DNA of 64,000 nucleotides from an uncultured Pelagibacteraceae bacterium (GCA_902588965.1 CACIRD010000003.1:124001-188000), one strand, 5' to 3'; counted from the stretch's first letter, positions 21,017 through 29,986 are shown. Made by a program: numbers and translations. Notes: a model not told the origin generated them from the sequence alone.

Positions 21017-21093
21017 GCACGGGTAGCTCAGTTGGTTAGAGCAGCGGTTTGTGGAACCGAAGGTCGACAGTTCGAATCTGTCCCCGTGTACCA
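21017..21093 (+). tRNA. tRNA-His(GTG)
   Basis: GCACGGGTAGCTCAGTTGGTTAGAGCAGCGGTTTGTGGAACCGAAGGTCGACAGTTCGAATCTGTCCCCGTGTACCA; anticodon loop TTGTGGA; discriminator A. Confidence 0.93.
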
Positions 21094-21097
21094 AAAA

Positions 21098-22432
21098 ATG
21101 GAAAAAGAAAAAAAACTAAAACCTCCTAAGGAATTACCTTCAGGTTTTGAAGATAGACAAGAGAAAGAACTATTAATACGAGATTTTGTAATTTCTAAAA
21201 TAAAAGAGGTTATGATCAAGTATGGATTTCAATATCTCGAAACTCCGAGTTTTGAGTATACGGAAAGTATTGGTAAATTTTTGCCTGATAAAGATAGACC
21301 AGGTGAAGGAGTTTTTTCATTTAAAGATGAAAGTAAATGGATGTCTCTCAGATATGATCTTACCGCTCCATTAGCAAGATATGTTGCAAAAAATTTTAAT
21401 GAAATACCTAAACCTTTTAAGCGTTATCAATTAGGTATAGTTTGGAGGAATGAAAAGCCAGGACCTGGTAGATATAGAGAATTCCTTCAGTTCGATGCAG
21501 ATTATGTAGGCACAAAAAATCTTCAAGCTGATGCTGAACTTTGTGTATTGATATCTGAAATATTAGAAAAATGTGGTTTAGAAAAAAAGGATTATTCAGT
21601 TAAGATTTCTTCACGGAATTATACCAGTGAAATATTCGAAAAATTAAAAATAAATTCTGAGGAACAAATTTCAATGACAATACGTTCTTTAGACAAGGTG
21701 AAAAGACTTGGATGGGAAGAGGTAAAAAAACTTTTAGGAAAAGGTAGAACGGATAAGTCTGGTGATTTTACAAAGGGCGCTAATTTAGATGATGGTCAGA
21801 TTAACTATTTGGAGAAAAAAATAAAAGAAATTAAACCAGAAAGCAAAGATGTATTAGAAGTAATAAAAATTTTTGAAGCATATAATTTTACTAATTTTGA
21901 GTTTGATCCTTCTCTTGTAAGAGGGCTTGAATATTATACTGGGCCAATATTTGAAATTGACCTTAATTTTGATGTTAAAAATTCTAAAGGAAAAACCATT
22001 CAATTTGGATCAATAGGTGGAGGCGGCCGTTATGATAATCTTGTAAGCAACTTTGGAAATTTTGATTGCCCAGCTACAGGAATATCAATTGGTATTGATA
22101 GATTTGTCTATGCTTTGATGCAAAAAAAGGATTTCAAAATCAAAACTATTAAACCAGTAGTAATATGCGTTTTTGATAAAAAAAACATGAAAGAATACAT
22201 TGATATTTTAAAAAAAATTAGAGATTCAAATATTAATTCAGAAATTTATCCAGGCGAAGGTAAATTAAAAAAACAAATGGAATATGCAAACAAAATAGAG
22301 TCTCCATGTGTAATTTTTTATGGAGATGATGAAATAAAAAAAGCAGAGGTAAAATTAAGAAATCTTAAAACTGGTGATGAGTTATCAGTAAAAATTGAAA
22401 ACTTAGTCGATGAAATCAAAAAACTTATCTAA
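21098..22432 (+). CDS. hisS: Histidyl-tRNA synthetase
   Basis: LPSGFEDRQ, RYDLTAPLARYVA, RGLEYYTGPIFEI; start placed after tRNA-His at MEKEKKLKPP. Confidence 0.93.
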   Translation: MEKEKKLKPPKELPSGFEDRQEKELLIRDFVISKIKEVMIKYGFQYLETPSFEYTESIGKFLPDKDRPGEGVFSFKDESKWMSLRYDLTAPLARYVAKNFNEIPKPFKRYQLGIVWRNEKPGPGRYREFLQFDADYVGTKNLQADAELCVLISEILEKCGLEKKDYSVKISSRNYTSEIFEKLKINSEEQISMTIRSLDKVKRLGWEEVKKLLGKGRTDKSGDFTKGANLDDGQINYLEKKIKEIKPESKDVLEVIKIFEAYNFTNFEFDPSLVRGLEYYTGPIFEIDLNFDVKNSKGKTIQFGSIGGGGRYDNLVSNFGNFDCPATGISIGIDRFVYALMQKKDFKIKTIKPVVICVFDKKNMKEYIDILKKIRDSNINSEIYPGEGKLKKQMEYANKIESPCVIFYGDDEIKKAEVKLRNLKTGDELSVKIENLVDEIKKLI

Positions 22433-23465
22433 TAAAATCCTTAAATGTATTAAGTCTAAGGGTTTTAATAATATAGCTTTAGATCCAGTTATTGAGACTA
22501 AATATATTCTTCAAAGATCTGGAGAAAATTTAAAGAGATTCTTATTTTCATTTTATGATTTAAACGGCAAAGAACTCTGTTTAAGGCCCGATCTAACAAT
22601 TTCTTCAGCATTAAGATTTATACAAAATGCTAAAGATATAAGAGAAAAAATTTATTATAGCGGTGAAGCATTTAGAAAAACTTACCAAAAAAATGACAGT
22701 ATAATAAAAAATCAAATTGGTTATGAAATTTTAGGCTCTAAGAATAAACAGAAAGATGACAAAGAAATTATAGATACATCTTTAAAAGTTCTAAAAAGCA
22801 GTGGTTTTAAAAAGTCAGTTTTAAAAATTGGGAATGTTGAATTATTTAATTTGTTAATTAATAAATTAGATATCCCAACAAGATGGAAAAATAGACTTAA
22901 AAGATATTATTGGAACAAAAATTATTTTAATGAATTGTTAAAAAGATTAGAGACAAACTCAGATATTGATCCAGTATTTGTTGATACAGATAAATCTAGA
23001 TATCAAAAAATGAGAAAAGAAAATCAGAACAAAATAGTTGCTGGAAGAACTTATAAGGAAGTACTGGATAGATTTAATATGAAGATTGAAGATCCAAGAA
23101 GTTCATCAACAGGAAAAAAGAATACAAATATTATAAAGCAATTTTTAAAAATAAAGTGTCCATTGAAAGAAGCTCCAAAAGTTTTAAATAAATTTTTTAA
23201 AAAAAATAAAATTAATATAATTGTTGGTAAAGGTTTTTTTCCACTAAATAAAAGTAATAACAAAAACTTAAAAATAGAATTTTCAGCTGCTAATGGCCGA
23301 GAAGTTGAACTTTATAGTTCAATGATTTTTTCTATTGAAATAAAAATTAAATCAAAACTTAAAAATTTCATAACTGGAGGAAGATATGATCAACTAACTA
23401 GTAATTTAGGATTTAGAAAAATACCCGCAGTAGGTGCTGCCGTAAACATGGATTTGTATGAGTAA
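22410..23465 (+). CDS. hisZ: ATP phosphoribosyltransferase regulatory subunit (HisS-like)
   Basis: Class II synthetase-like (LRPDLTISSALRFIQ, FITGGRYDQLTSNLG) between hisS and hisG. Confidence 0.87.
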   Translation: MKSKNLSNKILKCIKSKGFNNIALDPVIETKYILQRSGENLKRFLFSFYDLNGKELCLRPDLTISSALRFIQNAKDIREKIYYSGEAFRKTYQKNDSIIKNQIGYEILGSKNKQKDDKEIIDTSLKVLKSSGFKKSVLKIGNVELFNLLINKLDIPTRWKNRLKRYYWNKNYFNELLKRLETNSDIDPVFVDTDKSRYQKMRKENQNKIVAGRTYKEVLDRFNMKIEDPRSSSTGKKNTNIIKQFLKIKCPLKEAPKVLNKFFKKNKINIIVGKGFFPLNKSNNKNLKIEFSAANGREVELYSSMIFSIEIKIKSKLKNFITGGRYDQLTSNLGFRKIPAVGAAVNMDLYE

Positions 23466-24153
23466 AAATACTGTCAATATAGGAATTCCTTCAAAAGGAA
23501 GATTGAAACAAGATACTATAATGGTTTTTAATAAAAGAAGATTATCCTTTTCAAGAGATGAGAGAAATCTTATTGGAAAAATAATTAACTCACCTAAAAA
23601 TTGTCCAGAAATGAAAATTGTTTACTTACATGCAAGAGAATGCATAGATCAATTATCTTTAAATAATATAGATATATGTTTTAGTGGTTTGGATCTGTTA
23701 AAGGAAAGCGAAATAAATATTCAAAAAAATATTTTAATTAGTAAAAAACTAAACTTTGGAAAGGCCAACCTCGTTCTAGCAATACCTGATCTTTGGATTG
23801 ACGTTCAAACATTATTAGATCTTGATGAAGTTGCTGATGAATTTAAAAAAAAGAAAAAAAGATTAATACGAATTGCAACAAAGTACCCAAATTTAACAAG
23901 ACAATTTCTCTATTCTAAAGGTGTAACCCAATTTCAATTAGTCCAAAGTTTAGGAAGTACAGAGGTAGCGCCTTATACCGGCACTGCTGAAATAATATCT
24001 GACATAACTAGCTCAGGAACTACATTAAAAGCTAATAAACTAAGGATATTAAAAGATGGTGAGATATTAAAATCTGAAGCATGCATGCTTGTTAACAAAG
24101 CAAGTTCTAAATCTAAAAGTGTAAAAAAAATAATTCAATTACTTTCTAAATAG
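23458..24153 (+). CDS. hisG: ATP phosphoribosyltransferase (short form)
   Basis: NIGIPSKGRLKQDTI, KYPNLTRQFL, GSTEVAPYTGTAEIISDITSSGTTL. Confidence 0.95.
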   Translation: MSKNTVNIGIPSKGRLKQDTIMVFNKRRLSFSRDERNLIGKIINSPKNCPEMKIVYLHARECIDQLSLNNIDICFSGLDLLKESEINIQKNILISKKLNFGKANLVLAIPDLWIDVQTLLDLDEVADEFKKKKKRLIRIATKYPNLTRQFLYSKGVTQFQLVQSLGSTEVAPYTGTAEIISDITSSGTTLKANKLRILKDGEILKSEACMLVNKASSKSKSVKKIIQLLSK

Positions 24154-26248
24154 TTTTTTTTAAATTAATCACATTATTTTTCTGAATTGGTTTCAGTTGA
24201 TTTTTAATAGTTTCAGGTCCTAAATAAATAAGTCTATCCAAAGTTTCATTTCTTTGAATTCTTTTACATAACCATCTTTCAATCCAAGCCCTAGTAATAT
24301 CTTTTGCGCTTGAAGCAATTATTGAGTTAAAAGGTTTAGAATATTTAATTAAAGAATTGAGAATATTATTATTATAAAACATTATATAATTTTTTCTTTG
24401 TATATTATGTGCAAAAAAGTCATCCACTTGAATATTTGATTTTTTATTATCCTTTAATAATTCAATCCCTTTTCTAAGATTTCTCAATTTTGGAGAAGTT
24501 CCCTCTCCAAATTTATAATTTACTTCAACCCGACCTAAAGTTTTTCTTGTAAGAATGCTTAATAATTTATTTGTGTAATTATGAAAATGATAGACTCCCT
24601 GTCCTTTTGTTTTTTGTGACTTATTATTCTTATAAATCTCTTGCCAAACAATATCATTTTTTAAATATGGATAGTTTTTTTTTAAAAATTTAATTCTGTT
24701 GTATTGACTAGAAGATATACCGTAGAGACTAGTTGTTGTAAGGCACATTAGATTTGCGTCTCTAAATACAGGCTCACCTTTATTACTAGATGCAATAATT
24801 GCAGGTTTTTTATATTTTTTTGAATTGTATCTTGTTCTAAAACATTCCCTAACTTCTTCGGACGCCATAAGAGAAGCTATCAATTTTCCTCCAATTAATT
24901 CAGAATATGGCTCGATAGATCCACAAACAGAAACATCCATTATATTTTCTGCAAGAGCTTTAAGTCTAATTTCTCTTAAAACTCTTGAAATCATTTCATT
25001 ACCTTTTTTATTAGTAGGATGAATTAGTGAAGCATATCCTCGTGATGGATTTTCTTTTAAATTTACCTCATTAAAATGTTTTCTAACTTCTAGTAGTCTT
25101 GCTAATTTTATAGCTCTTTTTTTTTTAAAAAGAGATTTCTCCGACTCTCTAGCAAAATCAATATTTTCTAGATTGTGAGTTTTGTATGTTTGATCTTTTT
25201 CATGATCTAAATCTTGATGTCTTTTTTCATACTGTTCATGGTATAGATCATTTAGTTTGTTTATAACTTCTTGTGTTGGGAGTTTAATTAGTTCACGATT
25301 TAAGAAATCAATATCATCTTTCCTTAATGAACCAATCTGTTCTTCCAAACACCTCAACATTGAATCTACTACAAATTCGACCTTAATTTCTTTTTTATAT
25401 ATTTTGTCTCTAATCACTCTTTCATCTGTCCAGCCAATAGCGCCATCTCTGGCCTGATCAGCTAATGCCGCACTTCTAAGCATTGCTATACCAATTATAG
25501 GTTTATTAGGTCTTGCTGCATTTCTGATTAGTAGTGGGAAACTTTTTCCAGGTACAGTTTTATACTCACTGGACCAAGTCAATCTAAAGTATTTCCAAAT
25601 ATCAGTTAACCTTAAGCCAGTATAAGGGCATTTAAGCTCTTCTTCTTTAAACAAAGGATCATCCGGAAAACATATTACTATTTCAGGCTGAATTATTTTT
25701 TCCAAAAGAGATAATTTTTTCTTATTTTCTAAAGAAGAAATATCTTTAAAAATTTCAGACAATTCTTTTCCACTATCAATTAGATTTAATATTGATTTTT
25801 TTTCATTTCCAACATTCTTTGGTCTTTCCATTCTCTCAATAAAATGCTGGATTTCATAACTTTCAACTTGCTTGTTTCTATTAACAAGTTGGACTTTTCT
25901 CATTTGATCTTTTATTTCATTTGTTGAACTTCCTTCAAATGTTTTATCATATTCAGGTTTGGTAATGACGAAGCCCATGTCTTCTAGCCCAATGCTTACA
26001 TTCCATCTAGCTTCAACTAAATCTGCAATAACAGAACAAGCTGTCTGAAATCTTATTTTTTCAGCATTATGGTGACTAAATGTTTTTACATGATCACCCA
26101 TATTGCTTGGATCAACAATATCAATTTGTCCTCTAAGGTTATCGATTAAATTCTCTTTTGAACTTAGGTTATCGACAAATATTTTTCTCAATAACCTAAG
26201 CTTATGGAGAGATAACTTTGGTACAAATTTAAGAGGTTTAAGCACCAT
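24146..26248 (-). CDS. DUF4338-domain protein (DruA-like)
   Basis: 700 aa; IGIAMLRSAALADQARDGAIGWT, GGKLIASLMASEEVRECFRTRYNSK, IASSNKGEPVFRDANLMCLTTTSLYGISSSQYNRIKF, FGEGTSPKLRNLRKGIELL, all typical of DUF4338/DruA of Druantia. Confidence 0.75.
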   Translation of the reverse strand: MVLKPLKFVPKLSLHKLRLLRKIFVDNLSSKENLIDNLRGQIDIVDPSNMGDHVKTFSHHNAEKIRFQTACSVIADLVEARWNVSIGLEDMGFVITKPEYDKTFEGSSTNEIKDQMRKVQLVNRNKQVESYEIQHFIERMERPKNVGNEKKSILNLIDSGKELSEIFKDISSLENKKKLSLLEKIIQPEIVICFPDDPLFKEEELKCPYTGLRLTDIWKYFRLTWSSEYKTVPGKSFPLLIRNAARPNKPIIGIAMLRSAALADQARDGAIGWTDERVIRDKIYKKEIKVEFVVDSMLRCLEEQIGSLRKDDIDFLNRELIKLPTQEVINKLNDLYHEQYEKRHQDLDHEKDQTYKTHNLENIDFARESEKSLFKKKRAIKLARLLEVRKHFNEVNLKENPSRGYASLIHPTNKKGNEMISRVLREIRLKALAENIMDVSVCGSIEPYSELIGGKLIASLMASEEVRECFRTRYNSKKYKKPAIIASSNKGEPVFRDANLMCLTTTSLYGISSSQYNRIKFLKKNYPYLKNDIVWQEIYKNNKSQKTKGQGVYHFHNYTNKLLSILTRKTLGRVEVNYKFGEGTSPKLRNLRKGIELLKDNKKSNIQVDDFFAHNIQRKNYIMFYNNNILNSLIKYSKPFNSIIASSAKDITRAWIERWLCKRIQRNETLDRLIYLGPETIKNQLKPIQKNNVINLKKTI

Positions 26249-26257
26249 TGTTTTAAT

Positions 26258-28177
26258 CTAATTTATTTTGTTACTCTCTTCTTCATTATTAATAGGCAAT
26301 GGATCATCCAAGTCATTTGAATTGTTTTCATCTTCTTGCTCTCTTTTCTTTTTAAATCGAGCTTTGATAGATATCTGTTCACTGATTTGAGCAAGAAATG
26401 TTGATAGAAAATCTCTTTCGCCCTCTGTTCTAGTGAAATAAATATCAGCCCAGGATAACCAAAAATCATCCCAATGTTTCTCTGACTCTTCACTGCTTTT
26501 TGATGAAGCATAAACATTTTTAAAGTATCTATGATCCTCGTTTAAATATACCTCAATAGTTCTACCATGCTCCTCAAACTCAACCATAGGACCCTTTTGG
26601 CCTTTGTTAACTTTAGTTATGATGTAAGGTCTATCTCTATATTTTTCTACATAACGTGTCTTTGCTTGTTCAAGTGTGATATTTTCATCTTCAGCTATCT
26701 GTTTTTCTTTATCTTCTTGTTTCTTTTTAGCGAGATCTGTTCTATCTTTAAACTCACTAGTTGCAGTATCAGCACCTTGATTTAGTCTTGCCTGCTCTTG
26801 ATCAATTTCTGCTTGGGTTTTTTGATCAATACCATCTTCAGCTTGCTGTTTTACAAAAGCCTTTATTTCTTTTGACAATAACTCACCTTCATCTTCAACA
26901 GCATTTTCAAATTCTCTCATCTTTTGAAAGACATTGTTATCTTCAAGTGTCTTCATTATATAACTGCTAGGCTGAACATATTGTTTGGTTGTATTTACAT
27001 CAAAGTGCTCGTCTAACACTGGGTGAAAGTCTATTTCGCATTTAACATACCTAGTATTGTTTTGGAAATTGTAACCCATTCTTTTCACATCCATTTTTCT
27101 ACCAAGCCTTCTAAATATCAAACCATTATTTGATTTTATTGATTTAAAACGGAAACTTTTTTCATCTAGTTTAGCTTTACCCTCAACAGCAGATTTCCAG
27201 GTAGGCATGCTAGGTTTTGCAGGTTTACCATCCTCATCTTTTTCACAAAAAGCGAACACTCGAGGCAATCTAGAAATTCTAATTTTCAAGCTCGCCCTTT
27301 TTTCTCCACCGTGCTCTTCCTCTAGTGGTATAGTGTCCTCATAATAATGACTTGCATCAGATGGGCAAACTATATCATTAAATTTCCAAGAGTATTCTTT
27401 CATCCCTGTAGATACAAATAATGGATCACATGGAGCCACCTTTGTATCATTCACATAAATATTCGTAGCTTGTAAGAAACTTGTATAAGTTTCACCAAAA
27501 TCAGATAGTAAATCATTGGTCAATTTATCTAAAGCAACGGGCTTTATTCTGTCTAACTCTTCAAGATGAATTATTGTTCCACTTTTCATTTTGCTTACAT
27601 CAATACTTCCTAGCCTACTTCTGCTTTGAAGCACATTAGGTAACTTTGTTTTTTCAGGTTTAGATAATAATTTAGACAAATCAGGGTCATTTGAGCCTTC
27701 TATTGAGGTAAAATCAAATGTAACTTTATGCCAATCTCCATCTGTCGCTTTTGAGTATAAATGATATTTCTTTGACATACTTATACAAGCTGTCGGTAAT
27801 CCAAAACCATATTTACCAAAACCTTTTCTGCTGTCTTGTCTATGAGTCCCGCCCCATGTCACTGCTACAGTCAACATATCAGGTATCATCCCATGACCAT
27901 CATCAATTATAAAAACATCACTAACTCTATTTTTTTTTTCTAAATCCATCAGTGCATAATAGATATTTCTTGCACCTGCTTGCATTGAATTGTCATTTAA
28001 TTCGTTGAAAGCATAGGCACAACTTTTATATTTTATGTCTCTCATGCCTGACACTAGTGCATCTACAAACACGGGGCCGCTTAGATTACGCATTTTTCCT
28101 GATTTCAAAAAATCAAGCTGGCTCTTTAATTCAGGGTTTTCAATAAAGTCTTTTTGTATTTCTAATTCAGTTTTCAT
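26258..28177 (-). CDS. GHKL/HSP90-like ATPase
   Basis: N-box ELNDNSMQA, G1 box IDDGHGM, G2 box GFGKYGFGLP; charged, largely helical C-terminal half. Confidence 0.82.
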   Translation of the reverse strand: MKTELEIQKDFIENPELKSQLDFLKSGKMRNLSGPVFVDALVSGMRDIKYKSCAYAFNELNDNSMQAGARNIYYALMDLEKKNRVSDVFIIDDGHGMIPDMLTVAVTWGGTHRQDSRKGFGKYGFGLPTACISMSKKYHLYSKATDGDWHKVTFDFTSIEGSNDPDLSKLLSKPEKTKLPNVLQSRSRLGSIDVSKMKSGTIIHLEELDRIKPVALDKLTNDLLSDFGETYTSFLQATNIYVNDTKVAPCDPLFVSTGMKEYSWKFNDIVCPSDASHYYEDTIPLEEEHGGEKRASLKIRISRLPRVFAFCEKDEDGKPAKPSMPTWKSAVEGKAKLDEKSFRFKSIKSNNGLIFRRLGRKMDVKRMGYNFQNNTRYVKCEIDFHPVLDEHFDVNTTKQYVQPSSYIMKTLEDNNVFQKMREFENAVEDEGELLSKEIKAFVKQQAEDGIDQKTQAEIDQEQARLNQGADTATSEFKDRTDLAKKKQEDKEKQIAEDENITLEQAKTRYVEKYRDRPYIITKVNKGQKGPMVEFEEHGRTIEVYLNEDHRYFKNVYASSKSSEESEKHWDDFWLSWADIYFTRTEGERDFLSTFLAQISEQISIKARFKKKREQEDENNSNDLDDPLPINNEEESNKIN

Positions 28178-28194
28178 TTTTTTTCCTTTCTTTA

Positions 28195-28216
28195 GAGTGG
28201 CTCAAAAGAGCCACTC
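28195..28216. terminator. Perfect 9-bp stem hairpin between sigma-like gene and GHKL ATPase gene
   Basis: GAGTGGCTC-AAAA-GAGCCACTC; in the operon direction it sits just upstream of the ATPase ribosome-binding site. Confidence 0.7.
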
Positions 28217-28228
28217 GTTTTATGTTAT

Positions 28229-28840
28229 TTAAAAGTTCATGTTTCCAGAATAGTATCCCTCTAGAATCTTCTGAGCTTTGTTGTAAACGGAGTCTTTAAG
28301 TAAAAATGCTGTTCCAACACTTACTCCTAGCGTAGTAGCAGCTTTTTTTATTGAGTAATCATTATACATAAATAATCCCCAAGCCTTTTTTTCCAAAAGA
28401 TTAAATGTTTTGAAAAGTGCTTTGTGTAACTTTTTCTTAACATCGTAGCAAAATTCAAAATTTTGAAAATAACCACTACCTGTGATCTTATTTTGCTCCA
28501 TTATATTTTTTTTAACCTCTCTACTCTTAATATCCTCAGTTCTCTTAGATTTATAAAAGTTCCTAAGATGATTGTTAAGATAGGTTAAAATTGGATCATT
28601 AGATTTTTTTGATCTTCTGATATCAAATCTATCCATCCATTTTTTTTCCCAGGCCTTTGTAAAAAAGCCTTGAGCCAGATCCTCAATACCATCAGCATTT
28701 CTTCTATATCCAGATGATCTATCAAGTTTTCTGATACTATTTTTGATTTTAGGCATATATCGACTATATAATGCGCTAAAATCCGATCTCAGTTGCTCAA
28801 ACTGAGTATCATTTATGTGTGTGTTCGATGATTGTGTCAT
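28229..28840 (-). CDS. ECF-like RNA polymerase sigma factor
   Basis: Region 2-like IEDLAQGFFTKAWEKKWMDRFDIRRS...LTYLNNHLRNFYKSKR and region 4-like YSIKKAATTLGVSVGTAFLLKDSVYNKAQKIL. Confidence 0.7.
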   Translation of the reverse strand: MTQSSNTHINDTQFEQLRSDFSALYSRYMPKIKNSIRKLDRSSGYRRNADGIEDLAQGFFTKAWEKKWMDRFDIRRSKKSNDPILTYLNNHLRNFYKSKRTEDIKSREVKKNIMEQNKITGSGYFQNFEFCYDVKKKLHKALFKTFNLLEKKAWGLFMYNDYSIKKAATTLGVSVGTAFLLKDSVYNKAQKILEGYYSGNMNF

Positions 28841-29055
28841 CGTAACTCCTTTCTTTATTTATAGGGTCACGAGACAAAGAATTCTGTATTCACAAACTGA
28901 TTTACTGGGGTCACTGTAGGATCCCCATTCAAAGTCCATGACCTTGTTTTAATCAATATAAACAATTTATATTAATAGGTAAAGCAACAAAATATTTTTT
29001 TATTATCTTCACCTAAACATATATGTAAGATTTATCTTAAAATATTCAATATTTT

Positions 29056-29646
29056 TTAATTATTATTAACAATATAAAACTTAGGTTTTGCAGTAAAAAA
29101 TGGGTGTTTTTGACCAATCTTACTGTAAACAAGATAAAGAAGAATAACAGGTTTACCACTTTTAATTGAATAGTTATAACACTGAGCAGCATGCCTTTTT
29201 ATAGTTGAAGTCTTAATTCTGTTTGTAACCTTTAACTCCAGACAACAATCTCTTAAATTTTTGTTATTTATGTTTAATTTACTAATATTGAAGTCTGGAT
29301 AAATAGTTTTGTAGCTTTTATTTTTTTTAATTTTGTAGCTTTTTAAATTCAAAATTTTTCTTATCATAAGGGATTTAAATGCTTTAATTCCAGTTCTTAC
29401 AATCACGTTTATGGGTTGAGAACTTAATTTTATAATTTTTTCGGGTAATTTTCTTGTCTTTAAGTAATAAAGATCATTCGCATAATTTTCAGCTGAAGAA
29501 ATTGAAATATCATTTATTCTGTTTTCAAAATAAAATCTTATTGACTCTTCAATAATCTTTCCTCTGATCATACATGCCAAAGAATATTTTTTTTTTAATC
29601 TAAAATTCATTAACACTATATGTAAATTTAAATAAAATTTATTCAT
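29056..29646 (-). CDS. Putative PD-(D/E)XK nuclease-like protein
   Basis: ...YPDFNISKLNINNKNLRDCCLELKVTNRI...RHAAQCYNY: D-(X)n-E-X-K arrangement preceded by a helix with conserved E. Confidence 0.5.
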   Translation of the reverse strand: MNKFYLNLHIVLMNFRLKKKYSLACMIRGKIIEESIRFYFENRINDISISSAENYANDLYYLKTRKLPEKIIKLSSQPINVIVRTGIKAFKSLMIRKILNLKSYKIKKNKSYKTIYPDFNISKLNINNKNLRDCCLELKVTNRIKTSTIKRHAAQCYNYSIKSGKPVILLYLVYSKIGQKHPFFTAKPKFYIVNNN

Positions 29647-29763
29647 AATTGAATTTTTCTTGAAAAAAAATACATAGAAGGTTGATGATTAAGTTCAAAC
29701 AATTATTTATACCTTTCTTTCATCTTATTGTCCCTGAACTTGATTATCAAAGAAAGGAGAAAA

Positions 29764-29985
29764 ATGAACATAGAAAAAGAAGAGATAACTAGGGAAAATG
29801 TTATTAAGGCATTATGTGATTTAGCCCAAAAGGGAAAAATTGAAATTTTAGATATGCTTTGCAGGTCTACCAAATTCAAAGACCAACCTTTTACTACTGG
29901 TAGGTTAATTGATATGGGAAATAAGGAAATTTCCAAAAAGGAATGCCGCGATCAAAATAACTTTTTTGGTTTTAAATTAGATTAA
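29764..29985 (+). CDS. Small hypothetical protein
   Basis: MNIEKEEITRENVIKALCDL...; preceded by strong SD AAAGAAAGGAG. Confidence 0.6.
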   Translation: MNIEKEEITRENVIKALCDLAQKGKIEILDMLCRSTKFKDQPFTTGRLIDMGNKEISKKECRDQNNFFGFKLD

Positions 29986-29986
29986 A

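Noticed and set aside
26263-26517. 84-aa reverse ORF
   Set aside because: Alternate frame inside the GHKL ATPase gene.
29703-29936. 77-aa reverse ORF
   Set aside because: Antisense to the 29764-29985 small gene, which has a much better SD.
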